DNA of 64,000 bases from Lentzea sp. NEAU-D7. Lineage in GTDB: Bacteria; Actinomycetota; Actinomycetes; Mycobacteriales; Pseudonocardiaceae. The notes under the pieces were generated by a model. The model did not search any database and was not told the DNA's origin. It worked only from the letters and a program-made list of their open reading frames with translations. The position numbers and the translations under genes are program-made. The stretch lies in NCBI RefSeq assembly GCF_026242055.1, contig NZ_JAPJDL010000010.1:62001-126000 (forward strand), read 5' to 3'. Every line of letters begins with the position of its first letter. Positions within the stretch are counted from its first letter, which is position 1. This document shows, piece by piece, positions 1 to 7,630 of the stretch.

Positions 1-295
1 ACAGCAGTGCGAGCGCCAGGCTGGCCGCGGCCTTGGCGTCGTGCTCGGTGCGGTGCCAGCACGTCAGCCGCAGCACCACGCGTTGCATGGCGGGCCACCG
101 CCAGGTGTGGCCTTCCTCGGTCAGGCGCAGCCACGGCAGCGACGGCGGGCCGCCGTGCTGGCCGTGGCCGGTCTCGGTGCCTACCTTGATCCCGGACAGC
201 ACGGGTTCGGGGCGGGCGGCCAGCAGCGGACGCAGCAGCCCGAGCACGAGTTCCACCACGTCGACCGGGACGGGGATCGGGGCAGGGCCGGTCAT
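1..295 (-). CDS. Phage tail-terminator-like protein (partial)
   Basis: A minus-strand frame opens with ATG at 295 and stays open to the window edge, about 98 codons, so the C-terminus is missing. The N-terminus reads MTGPAPIPVPVDVVELVLGL, followed by LRLTEEG and a WRWPAMQRVVLRL beta-like stretch. Its start overlaps the stop of the upstream gene by four bases (ATGA), which places it in the head-tail connector operon. Actinophages usually encode the tail terminator/tail completion protein directly after the gp10-like gene, so the call rests mainly on synteny. I see no diagnostic motif. Confidence 0.5.
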   Translation of the reverse strand, partial: MTGPAPIPVPVDVVELVLGLLRPLLAARPEPVLSGIKVGTETGHGQHGGPPSLPWLRLTEEGHTWRWPAMQRVVLRLTCWHRTEHDAKAAASLALALL

Positions 296-612
296 GTGTC
301 GGGGTGGGTGTCGATGCCGTGCACGTTCAGGCCGAGTGCTCCGGCCGCGCGCGTCAACACGCCGTGCTTGGCCTCCATGCCCATCCCCGCCGGGTGCTGC
401 ACCGCCACCGTGAACGCGACACGATCCGGGGCGGGGTCGTCCAGGACCTCGACGGGCGGCAGCTCGCCGGAGGTGACCCGGTGGCCCTGGGAACGAGCGT
501 TGGTTGCCACCTGTTCGGCGAGTTCCTTCACGTGCGCGGCGAGTTCCGGCGAGGTGCGCAGGAACTCGCCCATACTGTCGCGGTCGACGCGGAAGCCACT
601 GAAGGCCTTCAT
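292..612 (-). CDS. HK97 gp10-like head-tail connector/neck protein
   Basis: This 106-residue protein starts at ATG 612, preceded by a GGAGGG ribosome site. An upstream in-frame start at 717 would overlap the preceding gene and adds only Arg/Pro-rich residues typical of shadow translation. The N-terminal half is an amphipathic helix region (SPELAAHVKELAEQVATNAR) followed by short beta-like segments, the usual look of HK97 gp10-family neck proteins. It lies between the head-closure-like gene and the tail-terminator-like gene and overlaps the latter by four bases. The family call is by position and general shape. Confidence 0.55.
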   Translation of the reverse strand: MKAFSGFRVDRDSMGEFLRTSPELAAHVKELAEQVATNARSQGHRVTSGELPPVEVLDDPAPDRVAFTVAVQHPAGMGMEAKHGVLTRAAGALGLNVHGIDTHPDT

Positions 613-614
613 GG

Positions 615-944
615 TCAGCCCTCCACTTCGGTCAGCCGCACCCAGAACCGGGTCCGGCCGAACGCGGGTTCCCACATCTCCGGGTCGCCGTCGACGCGGA
701 ACGTCCGGCCGCGCCACTCGACCTGTTCCCGCGCGCCGACTGGCAAGTACGTGAACAACCGCCAGCGCGTGATCTTCGGCTGGCGGCCGGTCTCGGCGGG
801 TTCGGTCGAGGTGTGCGGTTGCATGTAGCCGCGAACGTCACGGCGGGGTGCGCCGGGGCCGTAGTCGGCCGCGGGGCTGGGGTTGCCGTACTGGTCTTCA
901 ACCTCCAGCGGGTCAACGAGAGTCACGATGTGCGGAAGCTGCAA
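615..944 (-). CDS. Phage head-closure-like protein
   Basis: About 109 residues from a likely TTG start at 944; a GTG at 926 is the alternative, and neither has a strong ribosome site. Longer frames reaching 1109 would run antisense-like over the upstream connector gene and are rejected. The body (IVTLVDPLEVEDQYGNP, then RWRLFTYLPV, VEWRGRTFRVDGDPEMWEP) resembles the small beta-barrel head-closure/stopper proteins of siphoviruses. It starts four bases after the stop of the connector gene and ends two bases before the gp10-like gene, so it belongs to the same operon. Confidence 0.5.
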   Translation of the reverse strand: MQLPHIVTLVDPLEVEDQYGNPSPAADYGPGAPRRDVRGYMQPHTSTEPAETGRQPKITRWRLFTYLPVGAREQVEWRGRTFRVDGDPEMWEPAFGRTRFWVRLTEVEG

Positions 945-948
945 TGGG

Positions 949-1290
949 CTACGTCCAAATGGAGAACGCCCCGCCGTTGGGGGCAGGGCGTAAGAGGTCG
1001 AGTTCGGTGTCGGTGAAGTAGAGGCCGCCGCCTCCGTCGCCCGCGAGGGTGCGGGAGTGGCCGCCGATCGCTTCGTCTTTGAGACCTTCCGGCGGGGTGG
1101 CAAGCGCACGCAGAACGGCGGCGCTCACCACGCCGACCGCCGTAGCGGGCGGCGGGACGGTCATCGAGGGGACGAGGCTGCGCGCCATCGCCGAGGCGTC
1201 CGTGCACAGGACCGTGACGCGGGCGCGCTCGGCCGGCGTGAACTGTTGATCCGTCCTCGCCTGGACGTCGTCGGCGGTGGCAAGGGGCAT
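949..1290 (-). CDS. Phage head-tail adaptor (connector) protein
   Basis: This 113-residue protein starts at ATG 1290; a GTG at 1326 would add twelve residues. It begins MPLATADDVQARTDQQFTPAE and is largely helical, with the pattern of Gp6/gp15-type connector proteins that sit under the portal ring: an N-terminal helix with a short ADDV motif, then helices to a small loop near the end. It is the first connector gene after the capsid block, but it is separated from that block by the oppositely oriented gene at 1408-1938. It therefore needs its own promoter or read-through from the capsid transcript. Confidence 0.6.
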   Translation of the reverse strand: MPLATADDVQARTDQQFTPAERARVTVLCTDASAMARSLVPSMTVPPPATAVGVVSAAVLRALATPPEGLKDEAIGGHSRTLAGDGGGGLYFTDTELDLLRPAPNGGAFSIWT

Positions 1291-1407
1291 CGGTGACGAC
1301 ACGACATCACCCGCCCGCGTGTCCACGACGGCAAGTCAGTCGCGGCACCGCAGCGCGCGGCATATCCTGACCGGTTCGACTCCGTCGAGTTGAGAGAGTG
1401 TGCAGAG

Positions 1408-1938
1408 ATGAGCTTGTGGACGCCGCCCGGTGCCGACCTCGGCGAGTTCGCCGCGCCCGACCCAGACCCGAGAATGGTCAACTTCGGTGGAGGATTCGAC
1501 CAGGACGGCCAGCCTCGTCCGTTGACTTACAGGCGCCTCAAGGAAGTCGCTGACTCGTGGGTCATCACGTCGGTCACGCCCGAAGGTCCAGCTACCTTGC
1601 TACGCACCGCGCGCGGGATGTTCCCGTTGGGGTTCTACTTCTACGAGCAGGTTCCCGTTGCGTCTGCGCAATCGATCTACGCGGTTGAGGTAGCGCTCAA
1701 GGAACGACTCGAACAAGGCGGAAACTTCCAGACGCTGATCAACGCCGCTCGCGCCCAAGGACTGATCAGTGCCGATGTGGCCGACATCGTCCATACAGGA
1801 AGGCGGCTGCGTAACAAGCTCACGCACGAAGGAAAACAGCCTGTCTGGACGTTCGGGATGGCTGATCAGATCATCGGCGCCTCCTACAAACTCGTGAGCG
1901 AGCTGTACCCGGAGCCAGCGCGTTCGGACGGTGCCTGA
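1408..1938 (+). CDS. DUF4145-like protein, antisense moron inside head operon
   Basis: 176 residues, starting at the second in-frame methionine (MSLWTPPGADLGEF). An N-terminal region with aromatic residues (FPLGFYFYEQVP) is followed by a helical C-terminal part reading ALKERLEQGGNFQTLINAA and RRLRNKLTHEGKQP. The RNKLTH(E)G motif in a helical bundle is the pattern I associate with DUF4145-type domains, which often accompany restriction and defence genes. It is the only plus-strand gene in the structural block and splits the capsid genes from the connector genes. A plausible -10 (TATCCT near 1363) lies upstream. Its role is unknown; expression in the lysogen is inference. Confidence 0.55.
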   Translation: MSLWTPPGADLGEFAAPDPDPRMVNFGGGFDQDGQPRPLTYRRLKEVADSWVITSVTPEGPATLLRTARGMFPLGFYFYEQVPVASAQSIYAVEVALKERLEQGGNFQTLINAARAQGLISADVADIVHTGRRLRNKLTHEGKQPVWTFGMADQIIGASYKLVSELYPEPARSDGA

Positions 1939-1959
1939 GCGGGAGTAGCAGATCCGACG

Positions 1960-2142
1960 CTAGTCGGGCTTGGCGTTCGACGCGGGCGGCCGACCGCCAA
2001 CCGCTCGGACGCCGAGCTCAGTCGGGAGACCGCGCAGCGCGTCAGCCGTTGCCTTGTCGCTGACCTCGGCCTCACCATCAACGAAGGTGACGCCGAGGTC
2101 GTGCACAACGAGTTCCTTGTAGACGCTGGACGTGAACCTCAC
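1960..2142 (-). CDS. Small phage protein after capsid
   Basis: 60 residues from GTG 2142, overlapping the capsid stop by four bases (GTGA), so it is translationally coupled to the capsid gene. The sequence has alternating short hydrophobic stretches (ELVVHDLGVTFVDGEAEV) and a C-terminus RAVGGRPPASNAKPD. Small genes in this position in actinophages are often head accessory or decoration-related, but no motif proves that here. Its downstream neighbour on the phage strand is the connector gene beyond the antisense insert. Confidence 0.55.
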   Translation of the reverse strand: MRFTSSVYKELVVHDLGVTFVDGEAEVSDKATADALRGLPTELGVRAVGGRPPASNAKPD

Positions 2143-3137
2143 GCGCCACCTCCAGCCGGGGCCGTGGTGGTCAGGCCGGTGACCTTGCCGTGCGCGATCT
2201 CCGGCCCGTACTCCAGCGAGATTTCGCCGTAGATCTGCGCCTTGTCCGTGGAACCGGTGCGCGCCAACGGCTCGGAGAACAAGAAGCCCTTCGACGGCGT
2301 CTCAAGCAGCACCGGTGCGCACTGGTCGAGGCTGACGACCTGCACGGTGTCGGCGGGCATGTACCGGTTCAACATGATGTTGAGCCGTCCGAAGTCCGTC
2401 TCGATGGTGGAGACGGAGACGCCGCCGACGTTGCGTGACTGCTCCTGGTAGTTCTTCTTTGTGACGAACTCGTTGGTGAGCTGACGCTTCTGCCACGCCG
2501 CGCACATCAGGGTGGCGGTCTCGGAGACCTGGATGCCGCCGTTCTCCCAGACCTTCTGCAACAGGTCGAGGATCATGCCCTCGGTCAGCGGCTTGGGCTG
2601 GGCGTTCGTGATGACGTTGGTGCGTGTGGCTTCCAGGATGCCGCGCGTCTTGCGCACCGTGGAGTTGTCAGACGGTTCCTGGAACTTCCCGACGATGAAC
2701 CCGAGTTCGACGTCACGGGCGATCTGCGTCAACGCCTGGCGGGTCTGCCAGTCCATCTCGTTGAGAACCGCGTTCGTGCCGCCGATGCTCGCGGCGTTCG
2801 GGTTCGCCGAGCCCGTGCCGGCGAACATCTGCTGGGATGCCTGCCGGGTGTAGGAGACGCCCACGGTCTCCTGGTGGATCTCAAGGACGTTGCGGTCCTG
2901 GCCCCGGACGCGGGTCTCTGCGGACGGTGCATCCGCGCCTTCGAGGCGCTGCCGGTTGGCGTCCGGTGCGCGCAGGTCGTACACAGACCAGGTGTGCACG
3001 ATCCCGTTCGCCCGCTTACCGCCGGTCAGGCCGCCGATGCTGGACAGAAACGGGGTGTCGGTCGGGGTCAACGAGAAGAGCTCGCCGACGAAATTCGGGC
3101 TGTTGTAGGTGTTCGCGATAGCGGCGATACCAGGCAA
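2139..3137 (-). CDS. Major capsid protein, SU10/DUF5309 type
   Basis: 332 residues from a TTG start at 3137 with an AAGGAG ribosome site six bases upstream. The N-terminus (PGIAAIANTYNSPNFVGELF, then PTDTPFLSSIGGL) and the following HTWSVYDLRAP are typical of the SU10-type HK97-fold capsid family (DUF5309). Later features also fit: RQASQQMFAGTG, a helix around residues 120-150 and a late beta-rich region ending with EISLEYGPEIAHGKVTGL. It is preceded by a scaffold-like gene and followed by a coupled small gene, the normal order for a siphovirus head module. High-level expression is expected but not shown. Confidence 0.85.
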   Translation of the reverse strand: MPGIAAIANTYNSPNFVGELFSLTPTDTPFLSSIGGLTGGKRANGIVHTWSVYDLRAPDANRQRLEGADAPSAETRVRGQDRNVLEIHQETVGVSYTRQASQQMFAGTGSANPNAASIGGTNAVLNEMDWQTRQALTQIARDVELGFIVGKFQEPSDNSTVRKTRGILEATRTNVITNAQPKPLTEGMILDLLQKVWENGGIQVSETATLMCAAWQKRQLTNEFVTKKNYQEQSRNVGGVSVSTIETDFGRLNIMLNRYMPADTVQVVSLDQCAPVLLETPSKGFLFSEPLARTGSTDKAQIYGEISLEYGPEIAHGKVTGLTTTAPAGGGA

Positions 3138-3169
3138 TGAATCTCCTTACGTGTCAAGGGAAGCAGCGG

Positions 3170-3826
3170 TCAGCGCTGCTCGCGCGCCTGCTCGGCCAGC
3201 CGCTGGTTCTTCAAGCTGATGGCCGTGGTCCAGTCGCCGCGGGCTTCGGCGTCGCGGATCTGCTCTGCGACACCGGACGGCCCGTTGCGCTGGCCCTGCG
3301 AGGGGTCCGGCGCGGGGCGGCGCGGGCCGTCGACGCGGGCGAGGTGCGGGCGCTGCGTGAGGACCGCGGCGAGGTCGGCTGTGATGGCGGCGGTGTCGAT
3401 CGCGCCGTCCTCGGTGAGGTAGCGGTCGCGGTCGTCGAGGTAGCGCGGTGCGTCGGACGGGTCGGCCCAGCCGGTTGCGGCGGCGCGGATCTCCGCGTCC
3501 AGCGCGAGACGCCGCATGGTGGCGAGCTGCTGTTCCACCGCCGTGGCGCGGGCGGTGGCGCGTTCGGTCTCGGTCTGCTGCGCGGCCTCGATCTCGTCCA
3601 GGCGCTTGGCCTTGTCGCGGTTCTCCCGTGCCGTGGTCTCGGCCTTGGTGAGCTTGGCCTGTGCCTGCTCGTACAAGGCCTTGAAGTCCGGCGTATCCGC
3701 CGCGTCGGTGGCCGGGTCGGTGACGGGCGGCGCGGCCGGGGGTGCGGGTGGGCTGGCCGGGGCCTGCACGGGGTTCGCGGGCGGGGTGTCGGTGGTGCTG
3801 GTGGTCGGGGTGGTGGGCTGGGACAA
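3170..3826 (-). CDS. Phage scaffolding protein
   Basis: 218 residues, apparent TTG start at 3826 without a strong ribosome site. The first 45 residues are Pro/Thr/Ala-rich and disordered. A long charged coiled-coil follows (from LYEQAQAKLTKAETTAREN to about residue 105), then a small C-terminal domain with WADPSDAPRYLDDRD. That layout, placed directly upstream of the capsid gene with a 32-base gap, is characteristic of capsid scaffolding proteins, which line the procapsid and leave before DNA packaging. No protease domain is visible in it. Confidence 0.75.
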   Translation of the reverse strand: MSQPTTPTTSTTDTPPANPVQAPASPPAPPAAPPVTDPATDAADTPDFKALYEQAQAKLTKAETTARENRDKAKRLDEIEAAQQTETERATARATAVEQQLATMRRLALDAEIRAAATGWADPSDAPRYLDDRDRYLTEDGAIDTAAITADLAAVLTQRPHLARVDGPRRPAPDPSQGQRNGPSGVAEQIRDAEARGDWTTAISLKNQRLAEQAREQR

Positions 3827-3877
3827 GGGCAGGAAAACCCCCTTTCCGGGGCGAGGGAACAGACGCAGAGGCGCAGG

Positions 3878-4852
3878 TCAGCGCACGTATCCGAACCGGC
3901 CGAGTTGGCGGATCAGCTCGTCCCGGTCGCGGGCGGTGTTGACCAGTTGCGCGGCGGTCGGGCGCGGGACGCGGGAGCGGCTGTATCGGCCGCCTTGCTT
4001 GCCCAGCTCGCCGAGCTGGCGGCCGTGGCCGCGCACGGTGGTGGCGTCGAGGGTGTATTCGTGGCCGCCCGCGACGTAGACGGCGTTCTTGCGGCGGGCG
4101 TTGACCGTGCGGGAGATGTCCGCTCCGGCCCGGATCGCTTCGGCGTCACCAGGCCCGAAGGCCTTGTTCTGCTGGGCCGGGGTCATGGACTCGAACAGGC
4201 CGCGTGGAGTGTTGCTGGGCCGGTCGTTGTGCCACTGGTCGTGGGTGACGGGTTTCATGTCGCAGTCGCAGGTGGGATGGCGTTCGAAGCCGGTGGAGAA
4301 GCTGTAGAGCCGTCCGGCCAGCAGGATGCAGCGCCCGCACGCGGGCAGCGTCACGACGCGTTCGTATCCGGCGAGTTCGGGTTCGAGGATTGCGGCGGTG
4401 TGGCGGGCGAGGCGGCCGGCGTCGGCGGCCTCGGTGGTGACGTAGGTCAGCAGCTTGGCCAGGCCGAGCGCATGCGCCTCGGACGGGGGCACGCCGGCGA
4501 GCAGAGCCAGCCGGTAGCGGCGCAACGCGAAGTCCACCAGCGCCGACAGCGGCATGCCGTTGGTAGCCAGCCCTGCGAACATCGCCGATACGAGCGCGCC
4601 GACCGGGTTGGACACCGCGCCGAGCGCTGCGAGCGTGGCGGCGATGTACAACGGCGCCAGCGCGGCGGCCTCCGCCTGGGCCTCTTCGATGGTCGCGACG
4701 ACCTGCAGGCGGAGGGCAGTGGCGGCGGCCGAGTCTGCGGCGGGACTGTCGAGCCGCCGCCAGGCGGTCTGCGCTTCGTTGGCGGCGGTGCGGACGATGC
4801 GTTGCTGTGCGGTGTAGAACCTGGTGTCCACCTCGGTCTTGGGCGCGGTCAC
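3878..4852 (-). CDS. MuF-like head morphogenesis / capsid maturation protein
   Basis: 324 residues from GTG 4852. The N-terminal half is helical, with an internal small-residue segment (VSNPVGALVSAMFAGLATNG). Near the middle there is a conserved cluster CGRCILLAGRLYSF followed by RHPTCDCDMKPV, the Cys/His signature of minor head proteins encoded next to the portal in many actinophages (MuF/SPP1 gp7 type, often annotated as capsid maturation protease). The C-terminal 100 residues include ARRKNAVYVAGGHEYTLDA. It follows the portal gene by 20 bases. Which part, if any, is enzymatic cannot be told from sequence. Confidence 0.7.
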   Translation of the reverse strand: MTAPKTEVDTRFYTAQQRIVRTAANEAQTAWRRLDSPAADSAAATALRLQVVATIEEAQAEAAALAPLYIAATLAALGAVSNPVGALVSAMFAGLATNGMPLSALVDFALRRYRLALLAGVPPSEAHALGLAKLLTYVTTEAADAGRLARHTAAILEPELAGYERVVTLPACGRCILLAGRLYSFSTGFERHPTCDCDMKPVTHDQWHNDRPSNTPRGLFESMTPAQQNKAFGPGDAEAIRAGADISRTVNARRKNAVYVAGGHEYTLDATTVRGHGRQLGELGKQGGRYSRSRVPRPTAAQLVNTARDRDELIRQLGRFGYVR

Positions 4853-4872
4853 TGGGCATCACCGCCTGGTGG

Positions 4873-6411
4873 TCAGCGTGCTGGAGTCGGTTCGATGAAT
4901 TGCACGGCGGGCGGCGGGAGGACCTGTCCGCCGAGCTGCCCGACCGGCCGACGCGGCGACGGCAGCGACGGGGCCGCGGGCTCCGGCCGACGTGGCTCGG
5001 GGATTGGCTTCGGGCCGAATTCAGCGGCCTGGTCGCCACCCGCGACGCGCGAGTACGCCTCGGCGTCCTCGGCTTCCATATCCCGGATGTCGGTGTCGGA
5101 GTAGCCCAGCGAACGGCGGGCGAAGCGGCGCGGCAACAGCCGGTCTGCCGAGTACAGCTTCACGGCTGCGTCGGCCTGTGCGGCGAAGGTAGGCGTGGCG
5201 GCGTCCGCCCACTGCGATTCCATCCGCAGGGCTTCGGGCGGAATCCGGCCGTCGCGCACCATCAGCACGATGCGCATGATCTGTTCCCAGCTGTCGCCGA
5301 ACGTGCGCTGTCGGCGTTCCGCGCGCTTGATGTGCCGCGACTCCGACGAGCGGATACCGTCCGCTGACGCGGGGTTCTCGGTGGCGTAGCCGAGGTAGTG
5401 CGGGGGCAGGCCGGACAGGCTGGAGACTACGCGGGCCAGGGTGTTGAGCGTGTCGTGGAAGTTCGACAGGTTCGCTTCGGGGAACTGGCCGACCGAAACG
5501 CCGTCTTCCTTGGGCGACTTCGGGGACGCCCACAGCACACCGGCCACGGACTCCCACGGCGTGAGTTGACGCCCTTGCGCGTCAACGAAATCGTCTTTGT
5601 CGAAGCCGAGCGCGTACCGGCGCGGCATCGCGTGATACTCCGCGGAGATCATCATGTCCGTGGCGATCTTGCACGCCGCGTCGGACAGCGGGAGAACACT
5701 GATCAGCTCCGAGCGTCCGAGCCTCGGCGGGGCGGTGCGGCGTCGGCGGATGCGGGGCCGGTTGATGATCGGCACCACGGGCACCGTGCCCATGCCGTGT
5801 TCGTCGCGGTCAATCTCCGACCAGGTGCCGCCGCCGTTGTCGCTGCTGTACCAGACGGTTTCGTTGGGCAGGTACAGCGTGGCGTAGGCCTCGGCGTAGC
5901 CGTCGCCGTCCTCCTCGTACTGCCGTTTCAGCGCCGCGCGGACTTCGCGAGTCCGCGGGTCCAGGTCGACGTGGACCTCCAACGGGGACTCCACCGTCAC
6001 CAGCGGGGTGGACGGTGATTTCTCGTTGCTGCCCACAATCGCGTAGGAGCGGCCGAGCGCGAGCGCGTCCACGTGCGCCTGTTCGGAATGCAGGTCCAGC
6101 CGGTTGGCCTGCCAGATGTGCCACAGCTCGCGATCAGCGGCAGCCTCGCCGCCGAGTCGAAAACCCGTGACGTCCAGCCTCTCGTCCAGGCTGTCTACGA
6201 CGAGCTGCGGCCAGTTGATCACTACCGAGCGGAGCCGGGAGTCCATGCGCCGCAACAACTCCGGGTGCATGTACGACAGCGGCTGTTCGCCCTCGTAGTA
6301 GGCGTCTAGCAACTCCAGTTCCGGCAACTGCCTGTTGTGCAGCCGCGCGAGGCGGGCTACCCACTGCTCGGGGGACAGCTCGAACTTGGTGCTGATCAGA
6401 GCGACCACCAC
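4873..6411 (-). CDS. Phage portal protein, SPP1 gp6-like
   Basis: 512 residues from GTG 6411. It opens with helices typical of SPP1-type portals (QWVARLARLHNRQLPELELL, then YYEGEQPLSYMHPELLR), followed by VVINWPQLVVDSLDERLDV and a long wing/stem region with PVVPIINRPRIR. A late helix contains SSLSGLPPHYLGY and SSESRHIKRAERRQRTFG, a highly recurrent portal motif. The C-terminal 60 residues are Pro-rich and disordered. It would form the dodecameric DNA-entry ring. It is separated from terminase by one unrelated gene (6476-7591), an unusual insertion point. Confidence 0.88.
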   Translation of the reverse strand: MVVALISTKFELSPEQWVARLARLHNRQLPELELLDAYYEGEQPLSYMHPELLRRMDSRLRSVVINWPQLVVDSLDERLDVTGFRLGGEAAADRELWHIWQANRLDLHSEQAHVDALALGRSYAIVGSNEKSPSTPLVTVESPLEVHVDLDPRTREVRAALKRQYEEDGDGYAEAYATLYLPNETVWYSSDNGGGTWSEIDRDEHGMGTVPVVPIINRPRIRRRRTAPPRLGRSELISVLPLSDAACKIATDMMISAEYHAMPRRYALGFDKDDFVDAQGRQLTPWESVAGVLWASPKSPKEDGVSVGQFPEANLSNFHDTLNTLARVVSSLSGLPPHYLGYATENPASADGIRSSESRHIKRAERRQRTFGDSWEQIMRIVLMVRDGRIPPEALRMESQWADAATPTFAAQADAAVKLYSADRLLPRRFARRSLGYSDTDIRDMEAEDAEAYSRVAGGDQAAEFGPKPIPEPRRPEPAAPSLPSPRRPVGQLGGQVLPPPAVQFIEPTPAR

Positions 6412-6475
6412 CAGTCGCGCGGCCTAGGTTGCTGCGCGGGCCATCATCGTTGCGAGATGAGCGCCAGAGATTCGG

Positions 6476-7591
6476 TCAATAGCTTGTGGGACGCGAAGGC
6501 ATCCATTCCAGCCAGCGGGCCTGCTCATTGCGGACGAGACCCAACGTGTGGTCCGCAGGCAACAGGTCGTTGGGGAAATCATGAGTTGCAAACGGGTTGT
6601 CAAACCTCAGAGTCGTGAATTTCTCGGGCTCCCACGGCAGCCAGTTACGTGCAGCGAAGACGCAGGATATGTCCTGATGCTTGCCAGAAGGTCGCTCTTT
6701 GTTGCGTCCGAAGAAGCCGTTGTTGGCGCGTCCGACCTCGCCAGAGGAGATAAGGATCTGCTCGTTTCCAACCAGGGCGTCCTCGAACTGGTCGAGACTG
6801 CACGCCCAATCTTTGGTTCCAACGAAGATCGCGAGCGGCTTGCCGCGCGTTTCGTAGCGCTTCTGCACCTTCTTCTCCAGCGCAGACCGCAATCTCAGGT
6901 ACGAGTCCACCATCCCGCCGCTGATCTGGCCGTTCATCACGACACGGTCGGTTGGCTTCGGTGCCGAATTTGAGACCCGGCGTATGAACCGGAAGCGAAG
7001 CTCGACATCATCAGTCTTGTAGGTGACCGGCGACGTTGTCATTCGCGGATCTTCCAAAACGGAAGGAAGCGCGGCCATCTGCTGCTTTACCCATGTGGCG
7101 ATTCGTTTGAGTGACGGCTGCTGGTGGAGGCGGACCAGGTCGAAGGTGATATACCACTGTTCGAGTGGAATATGTTTTTGTAGCTCGTCGGCAATCCTCG
7201 CGTGTCGCTGCCGCGCCTGGAACCATTCCCTGTTCTCGAACAGGGAGCAAACCTCGACCGCGCCGACGTAGGTGCCCTCCCGGTAGATCCGGAAATCCGG
7301 CCCTTTTCCGTCTTCCTCGTGAACGACGCGACCAACTCTTATTAGCTGATCGTGCACGAACAACTCGTCCATGGCCGTGTAGTGCTGTGTCTCGTCGGCA
7401 CTGCGCAAGCGGCCCGCGAATGTCCCCTTTTCGTCGTCGGGGAACCGTTGGTATGCGGCATTGATCCACGCGCGCGCGGCGACAGCCTGGGGGCGGGTGG
7501 ACTCCAGGTAGAAGTTCACGCCAGGCTCGGCCCAGCCAAGAGGTCCGTCGCGGTCAACCGATGGCTCAGGAAAGACGATCTTGCCGGTCAC
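6476..7591 (-). CDS. PD-(D/E)XK-like protein, moron between terminase and portal
   Basis: 371 residues from GTG 7591. Residues 72-115 read like a restriction-endonuclease fold: a helix with Glu76 (AMDELFVHDQLIRVGR), then GPDF with Asp99, then VGAVEVCSL with Glu113. The usual third residue of the (D/E)XK motif, a lysine two residues after Glu, is Cys115, so catalysis may be altered or lost. The C-terminal 250 residues are not recognised; they contain WYITFDLVRL and IFVGTKDWACSLDQFEDAL. It is codirectional with the phage genes but has its own 39-base and 64-base flanks. A defence or exclusion role is inference. Confidence 0.6.
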   Translation of the reverse strand: MTGKIVFPEPSVDRDGPLGWAEPGVNFYLESTRPQAVAARAWINAAYQRFPDDEKGTFAGRLRSADETQHYTAMDELFVHDQLIRVGRVVHEEDGKGPDFRIYREGTYVGAVEVCSLFENREWFQARQRHARIADELQKHIPLEQWYITFDLVRLHQQPSLKRIATWVKQQMAALPSVLEDPRMTTSPVTYKTDDVELRFRFIRRVSNSAPKPTDRVVMNGQISGGMVDSYLRLRSALEKKVQKRYETRGKPLAIFVGTKDWACSLDQFEDALVGNEQILISSGEVGRANNGFFGRNKERPSGKHQDISCVFAARNWLPWEPEKFTTLRFDNPFATHDFPNDLLPADHTLGLVRNEQARWLEWMPSRPTSY

Positions 7592-7630
7592 GTAGCAACT
7601 CTAGCTCCGGCAGCCACCGCAAGAACGCGA

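Noticed and set aside
3137..5104. Very long plus-strand frame (655 codons) opposite scaffold and MuF genes
   Set aside because: Gly/Arg/Val-rich antisense frame of GC-rich DNA; the minus strand codes for recognisable head proteins.
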